A stretch of DNA of 64,000 nucleotides from Alkalimonas amylolytica (GTDB lineage Bacteria > Pseudomonadota > Gammaproteobacteria > Enterobacterales > Alteromonadaceae): contig NZ_FNRM01000002.1 of the NCBI RefSeq assembly GCF_900107845.1, positions 1-64,000 of the forward strand. The letters are read 5' to 3'. The position numbers and the translations under genes were made by a program. The notes beneath the pieces were generated by a model that was not told the origin of the DNA, made no database searches, and worked only from the letters and a program-made list of their open reading frames with translations. Shown piece after piece: positions 55,647 to 63,284 of the stretch. Every line of letters starts with the position of its first letter. The first letter of the stretch is position 1.

Positions 55647-56729
55647 TTATTCCGTTATATCAAGTTCATAGGGAATGCGAATATTCACCTTCAGTCCCTG
55701 CGGCTCGTTGTGCGTCAGTACCAGCGAGAAGTTGTGATCATAAAGGGCAGCCAGTCGTTCGCGGGTATTGACCAAACCAACGCCACTGTGCTCGGACTTT
55801 GGTAATCCACCATCCAAAGGAACGCCTGGCCCATTATCAGCAACTTCCAGCAACAGATCGTGGCCAAACTTTTTCGCCGATATAGCGATGTGTCCGCCAT
55901 CAACCTGGGTGGCTACAGCATACTTTATGGCATTTTCAATCAGGGGTTGCAAGATCAAACTCGGCACCAGCGCCTGACATGCATCCTCACTCACTTCAAA
56001 AGTCACTTTCAAACGCTCTGAAAAACGAACCTTTTCAATTTCCAGATACAAGCGGGCAGCACTGATTTCCTGTTGCAACGGTACCTTTTTTATTGGGTCC
56101 TTGTACAACGAATAGCGCAAGAAGTCACTCAGCCGAGTCACCATTTTCTCCGCCGTATCGTTTTCTCGAGTCAGTACCAGCGTAGAAATTGCATTCAAGG
56201 TATTAAACAAAAAGTGGGGATTTAACTGATAACGCAGCATTTTTAACTGGGCTTCGTGCGCCCGGTTAGTAGCCGTCAACAGCTTTTGCTTTTCCCGCTG
56301 CAGCGTCTGGTAATACTTGATACCAAAATAGAGACCACTCCAGCTTAAAATCACATAAAACGACACCTGAGCATTTCGCAGATACAACTGCACCCAACTC
56401 CAGCTTTTGGGCTGAAAGCCATGGCGATAAATTTCCCAATAGGTATGGTTTTTGAAGATGGTCCAGACCACACCGACCAGAGTAGCTAACAGCAATACGG
56501 TCAGCATCATTTTCAACGGATGCCAATACCAGGCCCGTTGATAGATGTATCGCAGTGGTATGGTAAGCAGCCAGCCAACAAAGGTATCAAGCATCACCAC
56601 CCAAAAGTAGGCATTCCGCACTTCCAACACCAGGGAACCAAGATAATGCACCACGGCAAAGCCGATCCAGCCTAAGGTGTGTAGCAGCCAGAACTGCAGA
56701 TGTCTTTTATCGTCTAGATTGTGTAACAA
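55647..56729 (-). CDS. LytS/YpdA-like histidine kinase
   Basis: Encodes 360 residues. Four hydrophobic segments in the first 150 residues (FWLLHTLGWIGFAVVHYLG, FWVVMLDTFVGWLLTIPL, MMLTVLLLATLVGVVWTI, FYVILSWSGLYFGIKYY) anchor it. The His_kinase domain follows with LRYQLNPHFLFNTLNAISTLV, whose His is phosphorylated, and the HATPase_c with LQPLIENAIKYAV, EVADNGPGVP and SGVGLVNTRERLAALY. The membrane part is not the LytS 5TM type, so the signal is unknown. The start is a TTG; TATAAT at 56761-56766 (minus strand) sits 32 bases upstream and supports it. Confidence 0.93.
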   Translation of the reverse strand: MLHNLDDKRHLQFWLLHTLGWIGFAVVHYLGSLVLEVRNAYFWVVMLDTFVGWLLTIPLRYIYQRAWYWHPLKMMLTVLLLATLVGVVWTIFKNHTYWEIYRHGFQPKSWSWVQLYLRNAQVSFYVILSWSGLYFGIKYYQTLQREKQKLLTATNRAHEAQLKMLRYQLNPHFLFNTLNAISTLVLTRENDTAEKMVTRLSDFLRYSLYKDPIKKVPLQQEISAARLYLEIEKVRFSERLKVTFEVSEDACQALVPSLILQPLIENAIKYAVATQVDGGHIAISAKKFGHDLLLEVADNGPGVPLDGGLPKSEHSGVGLVNTRERLAALYDHNFSLVLTHNEPQGLKVNIRIPYELDITE

Positions 56730-56814
56730 AGCGCCACCAAAACTGCTTGTCAGAACTGAAATTATACCCCACTGACGCCTTGCTGCAGCTCAGTTAAACC
56801 TGATTCCCACTGCA

Positions 56815-57297
56815 TTAGTCGCAACGGCGCTGATAACGGATGCCAAGGCGTTGCAGAATAAAACTTAGTAGCCAGGCCGGACCTATCAGCAAGAAGAATA
56901 TATCCTGGAAAAAAGAGGGTTTTTTGCCTTCGATATGATGGCCAATAAACTGCAGCAGCCACATTACGACAAAAAGTAGTAAGCTGCTGAGCCAAAGCGG
57001 CCAGCCAAGCGCCAGTTCATGCCAACGCAACCCGCTAAATACCAAGGCAGTAAAGAGTGTCATCCCGGCCCCCAGGGCAAAAGACAAACTGAAGTAAAAC
57101 ACCAGCACCGGTACCGCTATCAGCATGGCCCAGTTAATCTCGCTGGCAGCTAAGCCGCTAAAAGGCATAGGTACAGACCAGAGCAAACCAAATACGGTGG
57201 CATAGATCACAGGCACCGCCAGCCAGTGGATGGCTTTATTGGTAGGGTTTTGATGACTTTCTGCGTACTCAGCGAACCACTGCTGTGCTGTTTTCAT
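56815..57297 (-). CDS. DUF962/Mpo1-like membrane protein
   Basis: Encodes 160 residues. The pattern WFAEYAESHQNPTNKAIHWLAVPVIYATVFGLLWSVP at the N-terminus, several membrane helices and LLQFIGHHIEGKKPSFFQDIFFLLIGPAWLLSFIL at the C-terminus identify the DUF962 family. Yeast Mpo1 of this family is an iron-dependent 2-hydroxy fatty acid dioxygenase that uses conserved His residues like those in HW and GHHIEGKKP here. It is an integral inner-membrane protein; activity in this bacterium is inferred. Confidence 0.88.
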   Translation of the reverse strand: MKTAQQWFAEYAESHQNPTNKAIHWLAVPVIYATVFGLLWSVPMPFSGLAASEINWAMLIAVPVLVFYFSLSFALGAGMTLFTALVFSGLRWHELALGWPLWLSSLLLFVVMWLLQFIGHHIEGKKPSFFQDIFFLLIGPAWLLSFILQRLGIRYQRRCD

Positions 57298-57366
57298 TGT
57301 TGGACCTGGCGCTTATTGACTGCTCCTACCAGATTAATCCAATGGTTAACAATGTCAAGTGAAGGC

Positions 57367-57786
57367 TTATTCGGTAAGGCCGGACAGCACCGGCACCGGC
57401 TTGCGATCAGGCCCCAACGCGACAAAAGTAAAGCTGCCGGAAATCGCTTTGTGCTGATCGTCCTGGTACATATGCTCCAGAAAAATATCCACATGCACCC
57501 GAATACTGGTGCGACCGACATGATCCACTTTAGCAACCAGTTCAATCAGAGTGCCGGCCGGTATGGCCTCTTTAAAATCAACCCGGTCTGATGACACCGT
57601 AACCAGTGGCTTACGGCAAAAACGGGTGGCAGCGATAAAAGCCGCTTCATCCATCCAGGCCAGCGCCTCCCCCCCAAACAAGGTATTGTGATGATTGGTA
57701 CGCCCCGGAAACACGGTTTTGGTTACCCGGGTAATGGCATGTTGCATGCGTTTGGCAATTAAAGCATCCTGATTGTCTGTGCTCAT
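57367..57786 (-). CDS. Acyl-CoA thioesterase (YciA/hotdog family)
   Basis: Encodes 139 residues. The hotdog fold has TVFPGRTNHHNTLFGGEALAWMDEAAFIAATRFCRKPLVTVSSDRVDFKEAIPAGTLIELVAKV near 20-80, in which the GGEALAWMDEAA active-site helix with its conserved Asp is typical of the acyl-CoA thioesterases (Pfam 4HBT, BFIT/YciA type). It hydrolyses acyl-CoA to fatty acid and CoA. The start is ATG 57786; the longer frame to 57825 lacks a ribosome site. It lies in a leftward run with DUF962 and HIT genes. Confidence 0.92.
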   Translation of the reverse strand: MSTDNQDALIAKRMQHAITRVTKTVFPGRTNHHNTLFGGEALAWMDEAAFIAATRFCRKPLVTVSSDRVDFKEAIPAGTLIELVAKVDHVGRTSIRVHVDIFLEHMYQDDQHKAISGSFTFVALGPDRKPVPVLSGLTE

Positions 57787-57877
57787 GCTGATAGGCCCTG
57801 TTGGTTGGGGTGTGCGGGCGCGCATTGTACGTGAACGCCCACCAAATGCAATGCGCTGCTTTGCATGGTTTTGGTGA

Positions 57878-58228
57878 TTAATAACTTAGCATTGGGCCAA
57901 GTGGCCTGCCACCAACCAGATGCAGATGGATATGGTACACCTCCTGACCACCATGCTGATTGCAGTTCATAATCAGCCGGTAGCCGTCTTCAGCAATGCC
58001 CTCGGCAGCAGCCAACTGACGCGCCACAGTAAAGAGCCGGCCAAGGGCTTGCTCATCTTCTGGTTTCACATCGTTCACCGTTGGTATTAGATGGTTTGGA
58101 ATGATCAGGATATGGCTGGGTGCTCTGGGGTTGATATCACGAAAAGCTGTGACCAACTCATCCTGATACAGGATATCGGCCGGGATTTCACCACGCACAA
58201 TTTTGCTGAAAATAGTTTCTTCCGCCAT
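57878..58228 (-). CDS. hinT: HIT-family nucleotide hydrolase (HinT)
   Basis: Encodes 116 residues. The family start [50 protein letters not shown] is followed by [34 protein letters not shown], containing the histidine triad HIHLHLV. HinT hydrolyses adenosine phosphoramidates and lysyl-adenylate. Length and residues are normal. It shares the 58-base gap with the divergent M61 peptidase gene. Confidence 0.96.
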   Translation of the reverse strand: MAEETIFSKIVRGEIPADILYQDELVTAFRDINPRAPSHILIIPNHLIPTVNDVKPEDEQALGRLFTVARQLAAAEGIAEDGYRLIMNCNQHGGQEVYHIHLHLVGGRPLGPMLSY

Positions 58229-58286
58229 GAGGATTCCTTGTCATGTTACAATCAGCAGAGTCTGTCTGCAGGAGAATTCAGTATAT

Positions 58287-60077
58287 ATGAAGGCTTTAAT
58301 TCAATACCAGCTTCGTTGCGTTGATATCGCCGCTCATTTGATTGAGATGGAGCTGACTATTCAACCTCAGGGCACAGAGCCACTGCGGTTGCAACTGCCC
58401 GCCTGGATCCCCGGCAGCTATATGATCCGCGACTTTGCCCGTAACCTGATCTGGCTCACCGCCAGCGACAAAGATGGTGCTTTGGAGGTACTAAAAACCG
58501 ATAAACAAAGCTGGCAAGTTCACCATCGCGGTCAAGCAGTTAGGGTTCATTACCAGTTGTATGCTTATGATCGATCCGTTCGGGCTGCTTACCTGGATGA
58601 TGAGGTCGCTATACTCAACCCAGCTTGCCTTTGCTTAGCGGTCGCTGGTATGGAAGAATTACCGCATCAGCTGCAGGTCGATGCCCCCACCGACCCGACG
58701 ACTTCAGACTGGCGACTGGCGACCGCCCTGCCACCGGCCGCGGATACGACTTTCCTTGGTTTTGGCACTTATGTTGCGAGCGACTACCAGCACTTGATTG
58801 ATAGCCCTCTGCTAGCCGGCCATTTCCAGCTGACCGAGTTTCACATCGATGCAGTACCGCACTATTTGGTAGTCAGTGGCCGTAATTTGAGTGATCAACA
58901 GCGCTTTACTGCAGACTTAACCACCATCTGCCAGCAACAAAAAGCCATCTTTGGCAGCTTACCGGCCGATTTAACCAACTACTGGTTTTTAACCTGGGTC
59001 ACCGACTCCGGCTTTGGTGGCTTAGAGCATAATGACTCGACCTTACTGCTGTGCAGTCGTTTTGATTTGCCAGCCGCCGGACAACAGCAAATTAATGAAG
59101 GCTATCAGACTCTACTCAGTCTGTGCAGCCATGAGTATCTCCATACCTGGTGGGTCAAGCGCTTAAAACCCGCCGAGTTTCATCCGTACCAGCTGGCGCA
59201 GGAGCACTACAGCCGGCAACTTTGGATCTACGAAGGCTTTACCTCTTATCTGGATGATTTAGCCTTGTACAGCAGCGGCCTGCAAAGTGCGGCCGATTAC
59301 CTGCTGGCGTTGGAAAAAACCATCAGCAGAGTCACGCGTAACCCAAGTGATGGCGTGCAATCACTAGAGGACAGCAGCTTTGATGCCTGGACCAAGTTTT
59401 ACAAACAGGATGAAAATGCGGTCAATGCCATCGCCAGTTATTACGCTAAAGGGGCTCTGGTCGCCCTTGCTCTGGATGCCGCTTTAACCGCGCATGGCCG
59501 GAGTTTACCGCAACTGATGCAACAGCTGTGGCAAGACTATCTGACCTCAGGTACACCAAATGGCGCCATTGCCAGCGTTCTTAAAAGCTGGCAGCTGCCT
59601 GAGCTTGCCAGCCAACTGACCAACTGGGTGCAGCAGCCAAAACCAATCCCCCTGGCAGATCACCTGCCCGCTCTTGGCTTAGCACTCAACTGGCGTGCTC
59701 CGCTGAAACCGGACGACTTAAGTGGCCCTGCAGCAAGCAATGGCAACGCCTGGCTGGGTGCTCAGTACCTGAGCACCGAGCAAGGCATCAAGCTCACAGC
59801 TGTCTATGATCAGGGGCCGGCACATCAGGCGGGTTTAATGGTGGGTGACGAGCTGCTGGCCGTTGAAGGATTTCGGTTAAACAGCAACAGTGTCACTGAG
59901 CTGCTGCTACGCCTACCCAAACAAAAGGCTCTATCCTTGCATCTGTTCCGCCGGGATCGCTTGCTGGAGCGCACTCTGGAGCTGACAGCGCCACCAGCGA
60001 CGGTGGCACAGCTCACCATTGTGGATGAAAGCGCCTGGAGCGCCTGGTGGGCCAGTCAGGCCCGGACAGAACGTTAA
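58287..60077 (+). CDS. M61-family peptidase with PDZ domain
   Basis: Encodes 596 residues from ATG 58287, which has AGGAG about 12 bases upstream; the longer frame begins inside the HIT gene. The N-terminal domain shows LPAWIPGSYMIRDFARNL. The zinc-binding HEYLHTWWVKRLKPAEF lies near residue 280, with IYEGFTSYLDD supplying the third ligand Glu. A C-terminal PDZ domain (about 480-570) has DQGPAHQAGLMVGDELLAV. There is no signal peptide, so it is probably cytoplasmic. The family includes glycyl aminopeptidases. It ends overlapping the M23 gene by four bases, convergent. Confidence 0.93.
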   Translation: MKALIQYQLRCVDIAAHLIEMELTIQPQGTEPLRLQLPAWIPGSYMIRDFARNLIWLTASDKDGALEVLKTDKQSWQVHHRGQAVRVHYQLYAYDRSVRAAYLDDEVAILNPACLCLAVAGMEELPHQLQVDAPTDPTTSDWRLATALPPAADTTFLGFGTYVASDYQHLIDSPLLAGHFQLTEFHIDAVPHYLVVSGRNLSDQQRFTADLTTICQQQKAIFGSLPADLTNYWFLTWVTDSGFGGLEHNDSTLLLCSRFDLPAAGQQQINEGYQTLLSLCSHEYLHTWWVKRLKPAEFHPYQLAQEHYSRQLWIYEGFTSYLDDLALYSSGLQSAADYLLALEKTISRVTRNPSDGVQSLEDSSFDAWTKFYKQDENAVNAIASYYAKGALVALALDAALTAHGRSLPQLMQQLWQDYLTSGTPNGAIASVLKSWQLPELASQLTNWVQQPKPIPLADHLPALGLALNWRAPLKPDDLSGPAASNGNAWLGAQYLSTEQGIKLTAVYDQGPAHQAGLMVGDELLAVEGFRLNSNSVTELLLRLPKQKALSLHLFRRDRLLERTLELTAPPATVAQLTIVDESAWSAWWASQARTER

Positions 60078-60934
60078 GGGTTTTCACTTTTCAAAGGAGG
60101 GGCGGCTTCTGGCATGAGCAGCGCCGGGTCCAGCCGCTCCTGAAACCAGTTAATGCGCCAGTCCAGATGTGGGCCTGTTACCCGACCGGTCGCGCCCATA
60201 TCCGCTACCAACTGGCCCTGAGTGACTTTGTCACCGACAGCCACATGGAAGGCGTCCAGATGCATCAAGGTAGTACTCACGCCATAACCATGATCGATGA
60301 TCAGGGTCAGCCCCGAATAGTACAAATCTTCTGCCAGCGTCACCACACCGGTCATTGGCGCGAACACCGGGCTGCCAACGGGGCCGGCGATATCCAGCCC
60401 AAGATGAGGATTACGTGGCTGACCGTTAAAAATGCGTTGTGAGCCATAGACGCCGGTAATACGACCATAAGCAGGCCATACCGGCTGCTGAAAAGCATAG
60501 GGCAAATCAGTATCCATCGCCCGTGCGGACTGTACCAGTTGGCTGTCACGCCGGATTTGCGCTAACACCTCTGGTGGCGGGCTGACAAAACGTTGCTCGA
60601 CACCTTCAATACGCTGAATATCGTATTCACGGGCCTGAAAGCTAAGCGGCAAAGTGAGTTGCTGACCATCAAGCTCAAGCCGCAGTTGATGCTGTAAGGG
60701 TGCATCGCGGCCAATACCAAAGACCAATTGGCCATCCGGGCTCACCGCCAGTTGCTGCTCGTTAAACCAGGCCTTGGTGCCAACTGGCACTGAAGCCCGG
60801 ATGAGACTGCCTTGTGTAAGCGTCCCCTGCAGTTCAATCCGATCAGCCGTTAGCTCGTTTGCCAAAGCAACTGTGTTCAATGTCAGGCCTAAAAGACTAG
60901 CTGACAGCAATAGCGCCTTTACCAACCCCTTCAT
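60074..60934 (-). CDS. M23/LytM-family metallopeptidase
   Basis: Encodes 286 residues with a signal peptide (about 1-25, TVALANE). The C-terminal LytM domain (about 180-275) has HLGLDIAGPVGSPVFAPMTGVVTLAEDLYYSGLTLIIDHGYGVSTTLMHLDAF and GPHLDWRINWF. The zinc ligands are the His and Asp of HLGLD and the second His of GPHLDW, so all are present. It probably cuts peptidoglycan cross-links or pairs with another factor in the periplasm. Start and the neighbouring QueD-like gene overlap by 38 bases (60897-60934), which suggests coupling. Confidence 0.93.
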   Translation of the reverse strand: MKGLVKALLLSASLLGLTLNTVALANELTADRIELQGTLTQGSLIRASVPVGTKAWFNEQQLAVSPDGQLVFGIGRDAPLQHQLRLELDGQQLTLPLSFQAREYDIQRIEGVEQRFVSPPPEVLAQIRRDSQLVQSARAMDTDLPYAFQQPVWPAYGRITGVYGSQRIFNGQPRNPHLGLDIAGPVGSPVFAPMTGVVTLAEDLYYSGLTLIIDHGYGVSTTLMHLDAFHVAVGDKVTQGQLVADMGATGRVTGPHLDWRINWFQERLDPALLMPEAAPPLKSENP

Positions 60935-61754
60935 AGGCTACCACCTTGTATTGATGTTCTGCATCCAGTGTTTTTAGCTCACCGGCAATGTAATCAGCCA
61001 AACATTCGACTGTGGTATCGCACGGTACAAGTTCGCAGTGACTTGCTGGCAAACAAATTTCAAAAACTCCCTGTCCGGACTGATAACGCGAACAGAGATC
61101 GCCGACATTGGCCTGCAGCCACTTCAAATCAGCTGGCTGACACAGGTCCTGTTCGGTGATTAGATAAATATCCTGCCAGCGATCGGCCCAAAACTTGTTT
61201 AGCCGCGGCGATAACATGCCATCCTGATAGATTTGGATGGTTGAACGATGGCCATGGGCAATGCGTTGACAGTTGCCATCGTGCTTTTTTAAGCCATGAC
61301 TGTACTGATAATAAAAACCCTGACTGGCCTCCGGGCGCAAGGTTAACCGCACCTCTTTCACATTATCCGGAAGCTTTCCGGCCAGTTGCTGCAAAATAAA
61401 TTGCTCTATCGACTGCAGATTTACCTGTTCAGCTTGAAGTAGTGCAAAGGCTTGAGTCGGGCCAGACACCTGAATATCGCCTCTGGCACTGGTAAACTTT
61501 ACCAGCTGCTGCTTATCCTGTTCCGTCAGCGTACAGCCAGGAAAATCGGTCGGAACCGCCAAGGCATGGTCGATGCTGCCATCAATGGCTTTTTTAATCA
61601 CTTTTTTCACCAGGCCAAAATCAAACACCATGGAGGTTTTATCCAGACTGCCGTGCAACTCGACATCAACAATCAGGCTTTCACCAAGTAGGCCGCGTTC
61701 AGCGCAAAGGTAGGAAAAATCGATGACCGTCAGATCACGTACAAATAAAATCAT
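60897..61754 (-). CDS. QueD/PTPS-like protein with split zinc-site motifs
   Basis: Encodes 285 residues that read as two joined PTPS-type halves. The first half keeps the core MVFDFGLVKKVIKKAIDGSIDHALAV (VDF and DH), but where QueD has CxxxHGHNY it has CAERGLLGESLIVDV, lacking the histidines. The second half has GNCQRIAHGHRSTIQI with the HGH zinc motif, and CDTTVECLADYIAGEL with the late Glu, but lacks VDF and DH. So the QueD active-site parts are spread over the two halves. A 6-carboxytetrahydropterin synthase role is not certain; it may be a related pterin or nucleoside enzyme. No other queuosine gene is adjacent. Confidence 0.8.
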   Translation of the reverse strand: MILFVRDLTVIDFSYLCAERGLLGESLIVDVELHGSLDKTSMVFDFGLVKKVIKKAIDGSIDHALAVPTDFPGCTLTEQDKQQLVKFTSARGDIQVSGPTQAFALLQAEQVNLQSIEQFILQQLAGKLPDNVKEVRLTLRPEASQGFYYQYSHGLKKHDGNCQRIAHGHRSTIQIYQDGMLSPRLNKFWADRWQDIYLITEQDLCQPADLKWLQANVGDLCSRYQSGQGVFEICLPASHCELVPCDTTVECLADYIAGELKTLDAEHQYKVVAYEGVGKGAIAVS

Positions 61755-61815
61755 AACAACTCACAGGCTAACAAGATAACCACATTATACGGTAGCCGCC
61801 GGCACAATGGCAGGC

Positions 61816-62073
61816 TTAGCGCTCATGTTCCTTTAACCAGGCATTAAGTAAACCTACCTGGCCGCATTTATGCGCGGCATACATCAATCGCAGTGCATTA
61901 CTGATAATAGTGCTGTCGTTCCAATCGGTTTTTTGCTGGATATCCTGATAACACTGCATCGCCTCCGGGGTCAGATAACCCCGCAGTTCTTTTTTACCAG
62001 CTTGTTTCTGCCGTTCGCGGTAACGTCGCTGCTTTTCGGCATTGCTTAGCGCTTGTTTATCCTGTTCGCTCAT
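61816..62073 (-). CDS. Small helical protein, possibly DNA-binding
   Basis: Encodes 85 residues from ATG 62073; the reading frame to 62286 would cover the fabA operator and start and is not real. A basic N-terminus (EKQRRYRERQKQAGKKELRGYL) precedes a helical segment (TPEAMQCYQDIQQKTDWNDSTIISNALRLMYAAHKC) that resembles ribbon-helix-helix or homeodomain-like proteins found as short conserved hypotheticals in Alteromonadales. It is divergent from fabA and shares its promoter region, but it is not known to be FabR (TetR family, about 210 residues). Function unknown. Confidence 0.6.
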   Translation of the reverse strand: MSEQDKQALSNAEKQRRYRERQKQAGKKELRGYLTPEAMQCYQDIQQKTDWNDSTIISNALRLMYAAHKCGQVGLLNAWLKEHER

Positions 62074-62144
62074 GCGGCCCCCCCAATGCTGACTAAATGC
62101 TGATGTTATGGCTGGTCTGCAGCAATTTTGCACTAATCGGACTT

Positions 62145-62170
62145 GCTTAGCGTACAAGTGTTCGCTAAGC
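62145..62170. promoter_or_regulatory. FabR-type operator upstream of fabA
   Basis: A near-perfect 26-base palindrome: arms GCTTAGCG and CGCTAAGC around TACAAGTGTT. Its core AGCGTACA...TGTTCGCT matches the FabR sites before fabA and fabB in Escherichia coli as I remember them. It lies 46 bases before the ATG, and TTGCTT with TAAGCT at 17-base spacing could be the -35 and -10, with the operator between them. Promoter assignment is inferred. Confidence 0.75.
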
Positions 62171-62215
62171 TCCCCAGCAGGAAAATTCAGACCTCGTTTA
62201 GTGGAATCAACATAC

Positions 62216-62728
62216 ATGATGAAGAATAGCTTTACAAAAGAAGAATTGGTGGCATGCGGCCGCGGTGAATTATTTGGCCCAGGCAACAGCCAGCTCCCTA
62301 TCGATCAGATGCTGATGATGGATCGTATTGTACATATTTCTGAGGAAGGCGGCGAATTTGGTAAAGGTGAAATTATCGCTGAGCTGGATATCACACCCGA
62401 GCTGTGGTTCTTTGCCTGCCACTTTCAAGGTGATCCCGTGATGCCTGGCTGTCTTGGCCTGGATGCGATGTGGCAGCTGGTAGGCTTCTTCCTGGGAGCC
62501 TCTGGTGGCCCGGGCAAAGGCCGGGCCCTGGGTGTAGGTGAAGTAAAGTTCACCGGCCAGATCCTGCCTACCGCGAAAAAAGTGACTTACCGCATCACTA
62601 TGAAGCGTGTGATTAAACGTAAACTTTATATGGGCATTGGCGATGGTTCTGTCAGCGTGGATGGCCGTGAAATTTACACCGCAAAAGACTTAAAAGTGGG
62701 TTTGTTCACCGATACCAGCAGTTTCTAA
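62216..62728 (+). CDS. fabA: 3-hydroxydecanoyl-ACP dehydratase/isomerase
   Basis: Encodes 170 residues, normal for FabA. Motifs are [28 protein letters not shown], the active-site [24 protein letters not shown] with His and Asp, and [18 protein letters not shown]. It dehydrates and isomerises 10-carbon acyl-ACP at the branch point to unsaturated fatty acids. The start is the double ATG at 62216/62219; the frame is open to 62108 through the operator and is not used. A FabR-type operator lies just upstream. Confidence 0.97.
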   Translation: MMKNSFTKEELVACGRGELFGPGNSQLPIDQMLMMDRIVHISEEGGEFGKGEIIAELDITPELWFFACHFQGDPVMPGCLGLDAMWQLVGFFLGASGGPGKGRALGVGEVKFTGQILPTAKKVTYRITMKRVIKRKLYMGIGDGSVSVDGREIYTAKDLKVGLFTDTSSF

Positions 62729-62756
62729 AGATAAAGCCTCTGTCTATATAATGCCA

Positions 62757-62779
62757 CAAGCCCCGCACCGCGGGGCTTG
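62757..62779. terminator. Hairpin terminator between fabA and rmf
   Basis: Arms CAAGCCCCGC and GCGGGGCTTG with loop ACC, between the convergent fabA and rmf. No T run follows, but the GC-rich stem is strong. Confidence 0.75.
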
Positions 62780-62800
62780 TTCATAGTTATTCGTTCTGAT

Positions 62801-62983
62801 TTACATGCTCTTGTTAAAGAGACCCGTGCCACGATCTTCCATGGCTTCGCGCCAGCCTCCTAACCACTGGGAGCGTACATCGAGATTTTGATAAGGACAG
62901 ATTTCTTTTGAGCGGCCAGTGACTCCGGCCCGGTAACCTTGTGCGTGTGCACGTTCAAGACGATCACGTTTTTGTCTTTTCAT
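62801..62983 (-). CDS. rmf: Ribosome modulation factor
   Basis: Encodes 60 residues. MKRQKRDRLERAHAQGYRAGVTGRSKEICPYQNLDVRSQWLGGWREAMEDR matches Rmf throughout. It pairs 70S ribosomes into inactive 100S dimers in stationary phase. ATG 62983 is chosen because GAGGAAG lies 7-8 bases upstream and Rmf proteins begin here; the longer frame to 63028 is not used. It is transcribed convergently to fabA. Confidence 0.95.
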   Translation of the reverse strand: MKRQKRDRLERAHAQGYRAGVTGRSKEICPYQNLDVRSQWLGGWREAMEDRGTGLFNKSM

Positions 62984-63284
62984 ACGGCAGTCTTCCTCAA
63001 TCGTTTTTGATGACAATACTGAATGCATTCATCCAGTCCGCACTTAATAGATAAGGCAAAGTTGACAAAGGTTCAACCCTGTTTTCGACACAATCGCAAC
63101 CCGTCAGACTAACCAGCTGATATGACAGCTAAATTACAGAAAAAAGAATCTGTTCATTTTTTGCAAGCAAAGAAGGTGGAAAGCGGAATATAAGTTGCTA
63201 GCGGATCACATGCGACCTGTGATCAGACCGAAAAAAAACCGGTAAAGCAATGACTTCACCGGTTTCGATGTTTCGAGGAGTGAT
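62984..63284. other. Gene-free region between rmf and gap
   Basis: This 301-base gap carries the rmf leader and promoter side and the gap terminator. On the rmf strand TTGAAC (63071-63076) and TATCTA (63048-63053) at 17-base spacing are a weak promoter candidate. A 7-base inverted repeat, GATCACA and TGTGATC, lies at 63204-63224. No open reading frame or RNA gene was recognised in the rest. Confidence 0.5.
63236..63265 (-). terminator. Intrinsic terminator of gap
   Basis: Stem of about 12 bases (AAACCGGTAAAG and CTTCACCGGTTT, one mismatch) with a 6-base loop. In the direction of transcription it is followed by a run of T (TTTTTTTCGGT). It lies 20 bases after the gap stop. Confidence 0.85.

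Noticed and set aside
63204-63224. GATCACA...TGTGATC inverted repeat as a CRP site
   Set aside because: The half-sites are in the inverted order (TCACA then TGTGA) and separated by 7-9 bases, unlike TGTGA-N6-TCACA. It may be a second hairpin after gap.
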